This document shows, piece by piece, positions 12,377-22,357 of a stretch of DNA of 25,738 nt; positions within the stretch are counted from its first letter, which is position 1; every line of letters starts with the position of its first letter. The DNA lies in NCBI GenBank assembly GCA_009602725.1, contig WELB01000045.1, positions 120,861-146,598 of the forward strand. Direction: 5' to 3'. The position numbers and the translations under genes were made by a program. The notes under the pieces were generated by a model, which searched no databases, was not told the origin of the DNA, and was given only the letters and a program-made list of their open reading frames with translations. This DNA comes from Spirogloea muscicola. Lineage: Eukaryota > Streptophyta > Zygnematophyceae > Spirogloeales > Spirogloeaceae.

Positions 12377-13087
12377 GGTATTCGGGCATCAGTTAGCGAC
12401 CTCTATGTGCTAACCCGCGGTTACTGAGCGGGTCAGCTTAGCAGCAGTTGACGTGCATTTGTCAATGTGCTTGCCTTCGTACTTGGCCACACAGGCCCTC
12501 CATCTAAGAGTACACACTCACTCTTCACTGCGCGGCCAGCAATATGAGTCGATGCTGAATTCTTGTACGCTTCCGTCACATCCACGTCAACCAAGGCTCG
12601 TGGGCCTCCGCCAGGTTGTGCACCCACAATGTCCAGGGTGCGACGGTGATGGCGTCCCTGAGAATCTGTGGTGATGGGCATTATATTGCTCACTTCCACA
12701 ATGGCGCGGTAGCCGGCGTCGCGCTTCAAGTCCGCCAGGGCGCCCCGTAGAAGATTGTGAACGCCCACTTCTTCAGGGCCTGTGACACCGCAGCATGTGG
12801 GTAGCGAGGTCTCCGCCCTCCACACGGAAGCCGCACTCACACTCAGTTACTCCCGATCAGGCAGGTCGGGGGCAGGCCAAGAAATGGAGAAGCGCCGGTA
12901 TGCCTCGGGGCTGATTTTGATTGCGTTGTGGATCCCAATGAATGCGTGTGTGTTAAGAGATGGAGGGCCATATATGGAAAAGTACAAAGGCAAGCACATC
13001 GACAAATGTACGTCGCCTGCTGCTAAGCTGACCCGCTCAGTAACCACGAGTCAGCACAAAGAGGTCGCTAACTGATGCCCGAATACC
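12377..13087. mobile_element. ~710-bp element with ~145-bp terminal inverted repeats
   Basis: The left arm, about 12377-12520, begins GGTATTCGGGCATCAGTTAG. The right arm, about 12943-13087, is its reverse complement (for example TTACTGAGCGGGTCAGCTTA at 12420 and its complement near 13020-13042). The arms remain similar through AAGGCAAGCAC/GTGCTTGCCTT to CCCTCCATCT, with scattered substitutions. A further arm copy lies at 21361-21478. No target-site duplication is obvious: flanks are TTGCCGTCC on the left and AATCGGGGGG on the right. The centre holds a decayed nuclease-like fragment. It could be a non-autonomous DNA element, or a head-to-head pair of retroelement 3' ends. Confidence 0.75.
12433..12838 (-). 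pseudogene. Decayed retroelement-type zinc-finger and nuclease-like fragment
   Basis: On the minus strand 12776-12838 reads CECGFRVEGGDLATHMLRCH, a C-x-C...H-x4-C-H zinc-binding pattern. In the next frame, 12433-12778, it continues HNLLRGALADLKRDAGYRAI, then RRTLDIVGAQPGGG and ALVDVDVTEAY. A zinc knuckle, then a basic patch with LD, about 15 residues, then VDVDVT, is the arrangement at the C-terminus of many non-LTR reverse-transcriptase proteins with a restriction-like (PD-D/ExK) endonuclease. The frame change between the two parts and a TGA just upstream of the zinc motif mark it as broken. Its last codons run into the left terminal repeat. No reverse-transcriptase motif is present in the window. 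Confidence 0.5.
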
Positions 13088-13412
13088 AATCGGGGGGCGT
13101 TGGCCTTGGTCAATTGTGCAGGCTGTCCTTTCCGTCGTCCCCTTTGGGAAGGTGAGCGCATTCCTAGCCTCGTCGCCGGCGGCGGGCGGCGGCGGCAGCG
13201 TTGCGGCAACGGCGGCGCCGCGGTCTTCTTGCTGCGCGCTCTTCGTCTGCCCATACCGCACCTTGCGCAGCTTCGGTCAAGGTGGTGCTCAATCAGCAGC
13301 TTACGTCAACAACAGCGGACGCAGACGCGGTTTTGCCTTCAGCGCGCGTGCCAGCTGGGGCGAACATCCTCTTCATTGCCTGGTGCCAAGCCGAAGTGCT
13401 TGTCGTCCAGCC
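13088..13412. other. GC-rich upstream region of the SMUG1-like gene
   Basis: This stretch separates the mobile element from the first SMUG1 exon. It contains a GGC-rich run around 13175-13220 and several overlapping open frames on both strands, typical of GC-rich 5' leader sequence. None shows a recognisable domain. It probably contains the promoter and leader of the downstream gene. Confidence 0.35.
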
Positions 13413-16156
13413 ATGGCGGACCCCTTTGACGCTTTCAAGCACGTGGGCGTGACAAGGAAGAGGGGTTCTCTGTCCCGGCCACAGGTGCGGAATAGTGCTG
13501 GACTTCTTGCACAAGCTCCAGCTAGTAGTAGGGAGATGGATGTCCTCAGAGGGACTAACTGTTCCGTTAAATTCGGTCGTAGCAAGAGAGAGGGCAGATA
13601 TTGACAATGACCCATAACACAGTCTTGCGGCTGCGGTCTTTATCAGCCGGCCAGAAGCAGAGTCTTGTGGCGGCGGGCGTGTATACATACTTCCGCAAGT
13701 GATAGTTAGCGAGCACTCTAATTGTGGGGTTATTAGACGAATGCGACGTTCCGTGCTGAGGTTCTTTCATTGGCGGCACTTCCCAGACTATGGACGAGCA
13801 CGACATTGTCAGCCCCAGTGCCAAGAGAGCGCCGAGGGCCCGGAAACAGCCCGCTCCTCAGCCCACGACGGCTTGCGAGGAGCAAACGCCACGAGTTACC
13901 TGCCCAAGTGTTCGGCTTGATGCTACTTCAATGCTGGACACTGCAGAGCACGCATGTGCAGAGCACGGAGACGATCAAGAGGCTGGTGCTGGGCTCCAGC
14001 GTGGTGAACCTCAGTGCGAAGCCTCCACGAGCTTATTTTCATCAGGAAGTGGAGCAGCGGGACAGCTTACGGTAGCTAACTCCGTTGCCTTTAGCGGAGA
14101 AGCGTTGCTTGGCGGCCTGGCAGGCCGGGGCAACAGGGCCGAGGTTATTTTGGCCATCATTGACTCTCTGGTTGCCAAGCTCCGAGTGTTGAGCTTCCAG
14201 CCCCCGGTCACGCACGTGTAAGCATCACCTCCCTGCAAATGCCTGCCGTCTACAAATGCCTGCCGCTTTGGTTACACATGCAGTTGACCAATCTCAGCTG
14301 ATGACTCGAGTGTTGCAGGTAGCGACAGGCTGGGAAATTGACAAGTATATATTCTGATTGGAGCCCCCATTGCATTGTTTATATCAGTCGCACTTTTGTA
14401 CTTTGCAATCGTGTGCATCTGGTGGCAGATACAATCCAATGGAGTACGCACGGGAGCCATTGGACAAGTATGTGCGCAGATATGGTGAGACAAATTTGTA
14501 GATGTCTCCATTTTGAGTGACACGGAACCTTTCCTGCTTTCTCCAGTGAGTCTCTGACATATATATATATATATATATATATTGTGCCTGCAAGAGCTCT
14601 CAGGAGTGGCTTCCTTTTGGGGCAGGTCCCTGAGTTTAGGCAGAGTGGTCACATCACAATGAGAGAGAAGCTGGAAGAGGCAAACATGCTGTTGTAAGAG
14701 GTCAAGGACGGAATTGTGGTCACCCTTTCCTGTCGTGAGGCAGTCAGTAATGCTCTGTCCTTCTTCTAGGAGGCCGGCAGGTGGAGGCCATCTGGGTAGG
14801 CATGAATCCTGGGCCCTTTGGGATGGCACAGACCGGAATACCGTTTGGAGACCCAGTGCTCGTCCGCGACTTTCTTCAAATTAGTGGAAAGGTGCTCTTT
14901 CGGGGGGAGCTTGTAAATGACTTGCTAAGAGTGCAGAATAATTGCAGTCCTCCAACACTGATAGGCAACGCAACATTGACAACATGATGTTGACAGGATC
15001 ACACAGGCTGTCCTGCTCTTGAACAGGTGAAGAAGCCGTCACCCATGCATCCAAAGAGACCGGTCCACGGCTGTGATTGTCCACGACGAGAGGTGTGGCT
15101 AATGAATCTCAAGTGTACCAGAACTTCCATCTTCTCTAGACAATAGTTGCCTCTTCCTGTCATTAGAGGGACTGTTTAAGCATGACTACTGCCCCACTTC
15201 TGGCAGGTCAGCGGGCAACGGCTTTGGGGATGGGCCAAGGAGCGTTTCGGAAGTGCAGATGCCTTCACATCTCGCGTTTGGGTTTGGAATTATTGTCCAC
15301 TTGTCTTCATGGAAGCTTCTGGCAAGTAAGTCTGTAAGAAGCCTGGTCATGCAACTAGAGAGTACGTATTGGCGTGACAGTGTACTCTCAGGCCATCAGC
15401 CGCTTGAGCATACCAAGACTTCTTGGAAAGGCATGCTTAGCTGTACTGCACTTGATGGTATTCATTGAGCAACTAGTGATGAATGTGGCTGTTCTGCGAA
15501 CACTTCTCATGGTGGAATGGACTGCACACATGCAACAGATGCCAATGTTCCTGTCACCACATGCTCATGCATTTAGTGAAGTCATGCAAGACCTCACCGA
15601 CCATAAGAATGATGACATGAAAATTGGTGGACCTGGCTAGAGGGGCGTCGTGCATGAGGCTGTTTCAATATCAATAACAGCTATCTGCTATCTGACGTTT
15701 TTTCCCGCAGGAATCGGACGCCCAATCAGCTTCCAAGAAGGGAGCAGGAGCTACTCTGTGCAGCTTGTGATGACGCCTTTGTCAAGCTCTTGATGCTGAT
15801 CAAGCCGAAGCTGGTCGTAGGAGTAGGTGAGCATCTTGAACCTCGTGTCTTTGCTTGCTTCTGAGGAGCACTGGTTTTGATTGCTTGAACAAGCTTGCAA
15901 GCAGATATGGAAGCAGCTGAGGTAATATCGGTTGGTACGAAGTTGGCATGAAGGTTGCCGTCTACAGACGTTTGAGACTGGTGCTGCTGCAGGAGCTTTT
16001 GCACGGCAGCGAGCAGATGCTTGTGTCCAACGACTTGCCCGGAAGTTCAAGGTCGGGACGATATTGCATCCCAGCCCAGCCAACCCGATGTCCAACAATT
16101 GGGCGGAGGTTATTGAGAAACAGCTGAAAGACTTGGGGTTTGAGTTTCCCATGTAG
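13413..16156 (+). CDS. SMUG1: SMUG1-type single-strand-selective uracil-DNA glycosylase
   Basis: SMUG1 excises uracil and oxidised pyrimidines from DNA at the first step of base-excision repair, in the nucleus. Eight exons join in frame to 381 residues: 13413-13484, 13787-14217, 14429-14484, 14770-14891, 15027-15092, 15207-15325, 15711-15826 and 15993-16156. The motifs are family-specific: [19 protein letters not shown], then [19 protein letters not shown] (motif 1, whose Asn positions the water), [60 protein letters not shown] and HPSPANP (motif 2, His at about residue 353). Human SMUG1 is 270 residues; the extra ~110 N-terminal residues are low-complexity and basic (for example [10 protein letters not shown]) and may hold a nuclear signal. 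The first exon is the least certain; without it, translation would start at the ATG at 13790 (356 residues). Confidence 0.92.
14559..14582. repeat. (AT)12 microsatellite in a SMUG1 intron
   Basis: A perfect run of 12 AT units lies in the intron between the exons ending at 14484 and starting at 14770. It is likely polymorphic. Confidence 0.95.
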
Positions 16157-16999
16157 TGTCATCTGATTTCGCACCGAAATTAAAGCAGCCTGAAGTTCTG
16201 CAGTGTCCACAAGTCTTGCTGGCCCAGCTCTTGGGAGCGTCTTGGCGGCTTTGGTGTTAGCAAGGCACCAAATGGCCAGATGTTGACTGAAGCTGTCAAC
16301 TTTGAGATCTTTCCTGTTTTTCACAGCTTGCTGCTTTGCGTCCCACCCTGACCCAGTGCAAGTGAGCTGAAAAAGGCAGCACCTCTGTCAGTCTACGAGC
16401 TTGCAGTTCAGAAATAAGACGTATGCAACAGAAGTTTGCAGCAGTCGGCAAGGGATGGCCAGGCATTCCGGTAGCTGCGGCTGTGGCTGCATCTGCTTTT
16501 CTCACAAGGAGAGCAGCTCCTGAAAGTGGAGATAGGATGTCACAAGCGAAGCACTCATGGTGAGAGGGCGTCACGAATGAGAAGCTCGTATGACTGTGAT
16601 TGAGCACGAGCTAAGCCTTTCCATTCTTCTTTCCGGGCTGGCCAACCACAGCCATTGCCTCTACTGGAAGACTGATTCCTCCCGATTGAGAGAAGTGCTC
16701 GCCCACTGAAGGTAGGGGCTAGGAAAGGCCAGCCCAAAGAGAATGGACAAGGTCCGAAGAGCCGAAAGCCGAAAGGCGCAATAATAATGATAACCACGAG
16801 TGAGCAGCAGCTAGTCGGAGTGACTGGCAGCTGGGAGAGAAGCACTCCGCCTAGAACAGATGCAGCAGCCATAGCGCGGCCTGCAGTTGCAGTGGAGTTG
16901 AGATGTCTGCCTAGCGGCTCCCTAGCTTCCTCCGCACTCCCGCGCCGCGCCGTGCATCGCGGGCTCCACGGCGGCATCCGGCGTTCCTGCGCCGGCTTC
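16157..16999. other. Spacer between SMUG1 and TatB genes
   Basis: The region holds the 3' flank of SMUG1 and, further on, the upstream region of the TatB-like gene. It contains an inverted pair of family C repeats at 16607-16765, listed separately. The long minus-strand frame 16555-17262 is antisense to the TatB exons and is judged a shadow. No further gene was recognised. Confidence 0.4.
16607..16765. repeat. Family C repeats, inverted pair
   Basis: The copy at about 16720-16765 reads GGCCAGCCCAAAGAGAATGG then ACAAGGTCCGAAG. A copy in reverse orientation lies at about 16607-16655 (its complement reads GGCCAGCCCGGAAAGAAGAA then TGGAAAGGCTTAG). The same ~40-bp unit recurs three times upstream of PIN1. 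Confidence 0.65.
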
Positions 17000-17854
17000 A
17001 TGCCGCTGGGCCTGTCGCTCGGCGAGGTCGCGGTGCTGCTGACCGTCACCGCCGCAGTCGTCGGTGAGCGCGCTGCGCATGCGCTGGCCTTGGCTGCACG
17101 CAGGAGTAACGGGAGGCCCTGACCTCGGCCGCCCTCTGCCGTCGCCGCCGCGGCTGCGCGCAGGCCCCAAGGACGTGCCGGTCGTGGCGCGCGGCGCGGG
17201 GCGCGCGGCCNAGCCATCGCCGGCCGCTCGCAGATTGCTGAGGTCCACAAGCCCTGGCCCACAAGCTAGCCAAAATCCCATCGCATACACTTGATCTCCA
17301 CGACAACCCACAACTTAACCGCTGAGCTTAGGCTGCTGGCACGTCGAGCTCACGTCAGCGACGCCGCTAGCTCAGTGGCGAGTGACTGCCAAGCTCCGGT
17401 GGGCTGCCAGTGCCAGACCCTGACGCGGCATTGCCTGCCCAATGCCGCCATACGGCAGCTCCATCGCGAGGTGCAGGACGCGATGGCGCAGCTGGAGGCC
17501 ATCCGGCACGAGATCCGCGGCGTCGGCAGCCTGGCAAGCTCCGGAGCGCTTGCCCGAGGCCTCGCTGGCGACTCCGGGTCGCCGCCGGATCGAGCAGCTT
17601 TTGCCCATGCTGAGCACTCGCAGCCAGGGCCAGCACCGTCTGGCTGTCCGGAGGCCCCCAGAATCAAGGCCGAGGCCGCAGAAGCTAGGCGCAGCCCGGG
17701 CCACTGGCCAGAGCTGCCAAGTGCTGCGCCACCGCTGGACGTTCTGCCCATGTCGGCTGTTTCAGCTGGCCTCCTCCCACGGCGCTATGGCAAGCCTGGC
17801 GAGCAAGCCGGCCACAGACTTGGTGAGGATTACTGTTCTTGCTGCTCGCTCTAA
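17000..17854 (+). CDS. TATB: Mitochondrial TatB-like twin-arginine translocase subunit
   Basis: TatB pairs with TatC to receive folded substrates in the Tat pathway. Exon 1 (17000-17063) encodes MPLGLSLGEVAVLLTVTAAV then VG, a short N-out transmembrane helix. Exon 2 (from 17164) continues GPKDVPVVARGAGRAA, the TatA/B hinge (F/V-GPK-x-x-P) and amphipathic helix. A later exon, ending at 17854, carries QLHREVQDAMAQLEAIRHEI, which matches the plant mitochondrial TatB signature (remembered as VHKELQDTMAQLEAIRHEIR). A Pro/Ala-rich tail follows. The N at 17211 falls exactly where the amphipathic helix should continue; an extra missing base there would restore an AIAGRSQ reading, so exon 2's 3' end and the next acceptor are uncertain. 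The last intron may use GCTCCG|GTGGGC and GGCAG|CTCCAT. The frame is open upstream of 17000, so a longer N-terminus is possible. Confidence 0.72.
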
Positions 17855-18647
17855 TGCAAGCCGCTCGTAGATGTGCAGCATCGTCGGCCAGCATGCAAGG
17901 CTGCAGTCTGGTTCAGCACAGCAATTCAATAGCACGATCGCAGTAAAATGATGATACTTTGCATATAAACACTCTGCAGACGTAATGCCAAGCGGAGCAG
18001 ATATTCTATCAGACGCCATTGTGGAGCGTCAGGTGGCCTGGCAGGCCCATGAGTTCCTCCGAAGATCCAAAGGCTCCTGACAGCAGAGTCTGTGGCAACT
18101 GACAGCCCTATGACCATGTGGAGATGGTGGCTTTGCCCTTCCTCCATTGTTGGATGTATACATGTAAGATCACTAGACCTTTGGGCTGGACTACTATTGC
18201 TATTTAAAAGAAAGGCCAATATTGCCCACAAGCCTTGGGTATAGTGAAGATATTGCAATCAAAGCTCCATTGATTGTCTGCATGACTGCCATTTGCCCTT
18301 TTTCACCTTCAAGATCCTTGCCGGTTTTGACATTCCTGTGGTTCTGTGAGACTGGGTGAAAGCAGGTCGTTTCAAACAAAAGATTGCTTCTGTGCTCTGA
18401 CATATTGTCACCTTGCGTGAAAGACATGGGAACAGGGGCAATTCAAGCAAAGTGATCATGGAGAGATATGGAAAGTCAGGCTTGAAATTCAGCCACTCTA
18501 TTGCCAATAAGCTGACCAGGCTCAGGAGGTAGAGTGCATCAAAAGACGTCTGTCCAAGTACCTGTCTCAAACTACTAAAAGAGACAATGGATGCCAAACA
18601 TGCATGATTGAAGAAAGCAATGCCACTTCTTTGATAACAGAATGGTG
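17855..18647. other. Intergenic region between convergent TatB and hydrolase genes
   Basis: This stretch lies between two stop codons on opposite strands, so it should hold both 3' untranslated regions and terminators. The minus-strand frame 18259-18798 overlaps the hydrolase's last exon out of frame and shows no domain. Nothing else was recognised. Confidence 0.45.
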
Positions 18648-21600
18648 CTACACAATGGGGCTTGTCAAAGCCTGAATACAAGAAGGGGTCTGCAGCCAGG
18701 CAAGACAGGCAAACAATGGACACGTGGGCCACAGCTTGGAAGCTGCCACACTGGCTTGTATCAGCTGCAAGACATTTTGCTAACAACAGCGAAGGCAAGT
18801 CTTCTAAGGGTCTGTGCTCATGCCAAGAAGCATGTCTCGTACCTGTTCAGGCTGTTCCAGGTGTGGTAAATGCCCACACTGACTAATCCAGTGCAACTTC
18901 GCATTGCTGACTTCTTCCAATAATCTCTGCTTGCAATGAGCAAGAGCCACGCTGTAAGCACTGAGCAGGTCTTGGGAATTGATGTGTGAGGCAAGTATTG
19001 TATGGTGCTCAGCAGCAGAAGAAGGCGGACTTGCATCTCTGCATCTCTATAATCGCATCTCTCTCTCTGGTTTTCTGCATTCTCTCCAACACGCGCAAAT
19101 AGCAAGCTAAGTCATTAGGTTGTGACACGCGCTCTCACCAGAGCAATATCCTTGGCAAGAATCTTATCATTTTCTCCCCACAGAACAACGACCTCCTGCT
19201 TAATCTGCACAAGCATACTCTACGTGAGTCCACTACTTCATGCCCAAGCCCACGTGGCATGTCAGGGGTCTCCTGAATCTCAGCAAGAAAGAAGCCACCG
19301 TGCTGCTAAGGTCTAGTAATCTTATAGCAATGGTGGGACCTGGGGCACAAGTCCAGCCACATTGTAGCCTCCGCTCTGCATGAAGGACACCATAGCATCT
19401 GACCATCCTGGCTGGAGGCAGTGCAGCCTCCCAACCTGTAAGGAGGGGCTGACACAGAAATTATCTGCAGAGCCCAACTGATGGCAAGCAGTGTGAGGCT
19501 ATGGATCGTGATGTTAACTGAAGACGAGCGGAGCTGCAGGCTGTAGTGTGAACAGGATGCCAAGGGGTCTGCATGCACGCTGACATTTAAGGTATGCTGC
19601 TTGCAAATGGAATGTAGGCCTTACCCGCATTGCATCATCTGTTGCAAGTTTGCCGTTCCAATAAGCTAAAACGTTTGCATAGGACCGAAGCGGGATGCTT
19701 TTGAGGATATTGACCTGGCAGAGGGACAAAGTATGATGCCTTAAGTCTAGCATTAGCCTGATGAGCGACCAGCACTAATGGTTGACCACGCGCCAAGCAG
19801 TGGTTGTCCTCGCAAGCATGTTCTGGTGGCAATTAAAGCATGAGTATATCATAGAGGAATGTCGAAGCATGAAGGCTTGCTCACTCCAGCGTATGCCAGC
19901 ACTCTGGGAAGAGTGGCCATGTTGCCGACACCTTCCGTGAAAGCCTGAGCATCAATCAGGCAAAGCTTTGCCACCTGCTCTCCACAGTGGAAGAGACAGG
20001 AACCAGTCAGCTGCTAGAGGGCCAGAACTTAGGTGGACTTTGCACGTTGAGCAGACTAACCATATGCAATTTGCTACCAAGTCGTCAGAGTAGTATTGTC
20101 AGGAGAGTATTTGCTCCTCGGACACTTGTGGGATCCTTCTGTTAGGATTGGCTGAGTGAGGAGTGAGACGCAAACTTACAGCATCTGGGTGTGTCAGAGC
20201 GAAGTCAATAGCAGCAGCGCCACCAAGCGAGGGGCCGACGACCACTACAGATTGTCCAATGTGCTGCCTCCAGAACTGCACGAAATAAACATCGTCAACC
20301 CGTGACAAGCCAGTGGCTCATGGGCGTTGACTCCAGTAGGAGTGTCAATGCTGCCTTTGTCATCAAGGGGGAGGGGACATCACTTTGCATCTGGGCTGCA
20401 AGATCCATTGCCTGCCGAGGCAGCAGATTGGAGCTTGTCATGTACCTCATATAGATGCTCTCTCTTGGCTGCAACTGAAAATGTCCGTGCAACATTCTCT
20501 GCATCACGAAAGCAAGAACGAAGCCAAAGTGAGGATCAAAAGCAGCAGTTGGGAGAGTAGAGTCATGAGGAATTGACCAAGTTTGCCACTCAGTTACCAA
20601 TCCGCCAATGTGGCACTCTTGCACTGTTGGTTGCAATTCAGGCTACTACACTCTTGCATGGACTTGTCCAGGGTGACGACTGTCAAGGAGAAGGGAGGTA
20701 GAACAGAGACCTCACTAGCATCACAGAAGCCCCAGCCGAGGAGGTCAACAGCCCAGGCTGCAGCGCCTGCCTGCTCGAGCAGGGGCAGAAGCCGCCGCCA
20801 CTCCAGGCACGAGCTGCACGGTTTGCCAGAGACTATTACTGAGTCAGGGAGCATCATGATTGTGGTAAAGCCGATGATAGTGCTGACTGCAATTGCTGCA
20901 CTGTGCAGCATGATGAAGCACCTTGCCTGCTAAATTTGCCAATCTTGTCAGAAGCTTATGAATGAGCAGTCCTTGCCAGCTCAATGAGCTCATCTGCTTA
21001 ATCCAGGTCCTAATCCATGCAGCCTAACTAAACAGGCAGCTGAAGTCCTTAAACCTCAGTCCCAGATGCCAGCCACTTTCTATACACGGCTGCCTAGTGG
21101 ACCCATATGCGCATTAGATTTCATGTCGAAAGTTAAAAGTCAAGGCACGTTGGCAATGGCCACTCTCTTGATGACGTCAATCTCAGCAGAGGATTCAGGA
21201 TGCTTAGGGAGTGCAGCCGCTGATCGCTAAGACCTGTCGAAGCTGTGCAGAAGCAGGAAGGGAAGCGCCCCGGCGTCGCCGACACGGCCCTCGGGAGCGA
21301 CGCAGCTGCTCAGGATCGGCTCCTCGGCGAGGGTCGTCTGGATCAAGGGCAAAAAATGGAGTGATGGAGGGCCTGAGTGGTCAAGTACAAAGGCAAGCAA
21401 ACTGACTAAAGTACATCACCTGCTGCTAGGCTGACCCGCTCAGTGAGCACGAGTCAGCACATAGAGGCCGCTAACTGAAACCGGGCAACCGGGCAAGGCC
21501 ACCAGTGCGCCGGGTTGAGCAGCACGCAGGCAGGGTGCCGAGACATGCTGCATGCAGCCTTGCGCCCTGTGATGCTCGCAACACAGACGCAAGGCTGCCG

Positions 21601-21866
21601 CGAGCATCACAGACGCAAGGCCGACGCCGCGGCGGCGGCGGTGGCAAAGGCAACTCCCTGCGGCGGCCGGGCTTAGGGTTTTGGGTTTTTGGCAGCGGCG
21701 CCGCACTTGCACTGGGAGCAGTTGGATGCGCGCGGCCAGCGCGCGCGCTGCGGGCTCCCGCAGCGCCGCGACCTCGCGCGGCAGGAAGCTCGGGAATGGC
21801 GGCGCCTCCGTCGCCGCCGCCGCCGCCGCGATTCGGGTGGCGCTGGTGACGAGCCGAGGCGCCGNG
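18648..21866 (-). CDS. Alpha/beta hydrolase superfamily protein, plant type
   Basis: Mapped exons, 5' to 3': about 21707-21866, 21234-21337, 20716-20813, 20446-20474, 20180-20275, 19885-19974, 19625-19714, 19340-19435, 19139-19204, 18843-18926 and 18648-18779 (TAG). Phases agree from 21707 onward and the last ten exons sum to 885 nt. The oxyanion region reads FLLLHSFDSSCLEWRRLLP. The nucleophile elbow is VVVVGPSLGGAAA (Ser of GPSLG), the acid is in VVVLWGENDKIL, and the catalytic His is in SQCGHLPHLEQ. Other matches to a plant family include AVDLLGWGF and AAKREHLYEFW (29-nt exon 20446-20474). Substrate is unknown. The most N-terminal mapped part reads PPFPSFLPREVAALREPAAR; no in-frame ATG lies upstream of it, and the N at 21865 is adjacent. 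The true start is therefore in an unmapped upstream exon or hidden by an assembly error, and a plastid targeting peptide cannot be judged. The C-terminal exon (44 codons) is the least family-like. Confidence 0.85.
21361..21478. repeat. Solo copy of the terminal inverted repeat arm, inside a hydrolase intron
   Basis: The stretch aligns in the same orientation with the right arm at about 12957-13075. Shared blocks are GATGGAGGGCC, AAGTACAAAGGCAAGCA, CTGCTGCTA, GCTGACCCGCTCAGT, CACGAGTCAGCACA, AGAGG and CGCTAACTGA. It lies in the intron between exons 21707-21866 and 21234-21337, so the arm sequence moves or persists independently of the full element. Confidence 0.8.
21670..21692. repeat. Telomere-like TTAGGGTTTTGGG run in the hydrolase's first mapped intron
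   Basis: The run reads GCTTAGGGTTTTGGGTTTTT and sits 14-36 bp inside the intron beyond the proposed donor at 21706. It is part of a set of telomere-like tracts in this window. Confidence 0.5.
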
Positions 21867-22278
21867 AGTGCTAAGGACTGAGACAGCAGTAAGCGAACTC
21901 TCAGTAACCTCTCGTCAGTAGATGCAAGTCTGAGTAGCTAGCAGGCGGAAAGACGTCGCCCTGACGGAAGCCGGAGGCCGCCGCCAGAGCGCGGCCTGCG
22001 CGCAATTGGACCGCAAAAGCTAGGGACCGTGCAAAGAGACGGCCAGGCGCATCCGGTAAACTTGGGCGAGGGACCCGGCGACATGGAAGCCAGGCTGCTC
22101 GCCTTGCTGCCTGTCGCGGCGGGCCGCTGCTCGCCGCGCAAGGCGGTGAAGGAGGTCCAGCCATTTGGCGCCAAAGGCGCCGTGTACGTCGACGGCGAGT
22201 GGGAGAGGCCAGCCCAAAAGAATGGACAAGGTCTGAAGGAGTAAAGTTCGTTTTGAGGTTAAGCCTGTTATTCTTTTC

Positions 22279-22303
22279 GGGAAGGCTTTTCACAAGCCTT
22301 CCC
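22279..22303. other. Perfect 10-bp hairpin
   Basis: GGGAAGGCTT, a five-base loop TTCAC, then AAGCCTTCCC form a perfect stem-loop between family B and C repeats. No poly-T follows; a role as terminator or RNA structure is not supported by context. Confidence 0.6.
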
Positions 22304-22357
22304 ATCCTTCAAGGAGAGCCAGTTTCTTGATGAAGAACGCCCCCCGAGAAGACGAGG

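Noticed and set aside
12081-12389. 102-residue minus-strand frame starting MPEYRTAIDKLL
   Set aside because: It runs from the left tip of the mobile element through the inverted repeat at 12176-12253. No domain was recognised, and repeats on both sides explain its sequence.
16555-17262. 235-residue minus-strand frame, the longest single open frame in the window
   Set aside because: It crosses an N, is antisense to the TatB-like exons, and has the low-complexity composition of a shadow frame.
18259-18798. 179-residue minus-strand frame, Cys/Leu-rich
   Set aside because: It overlaps the last hydrolase exon in another frame and continues into the 3' flank; no domain and no splice support.
22029-22244. 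71-residue forward frame through family B and C repeats
   Set aside because: The frame is composed entirely of repeat sequence, and its better-conserved reading is on the opposite strand.
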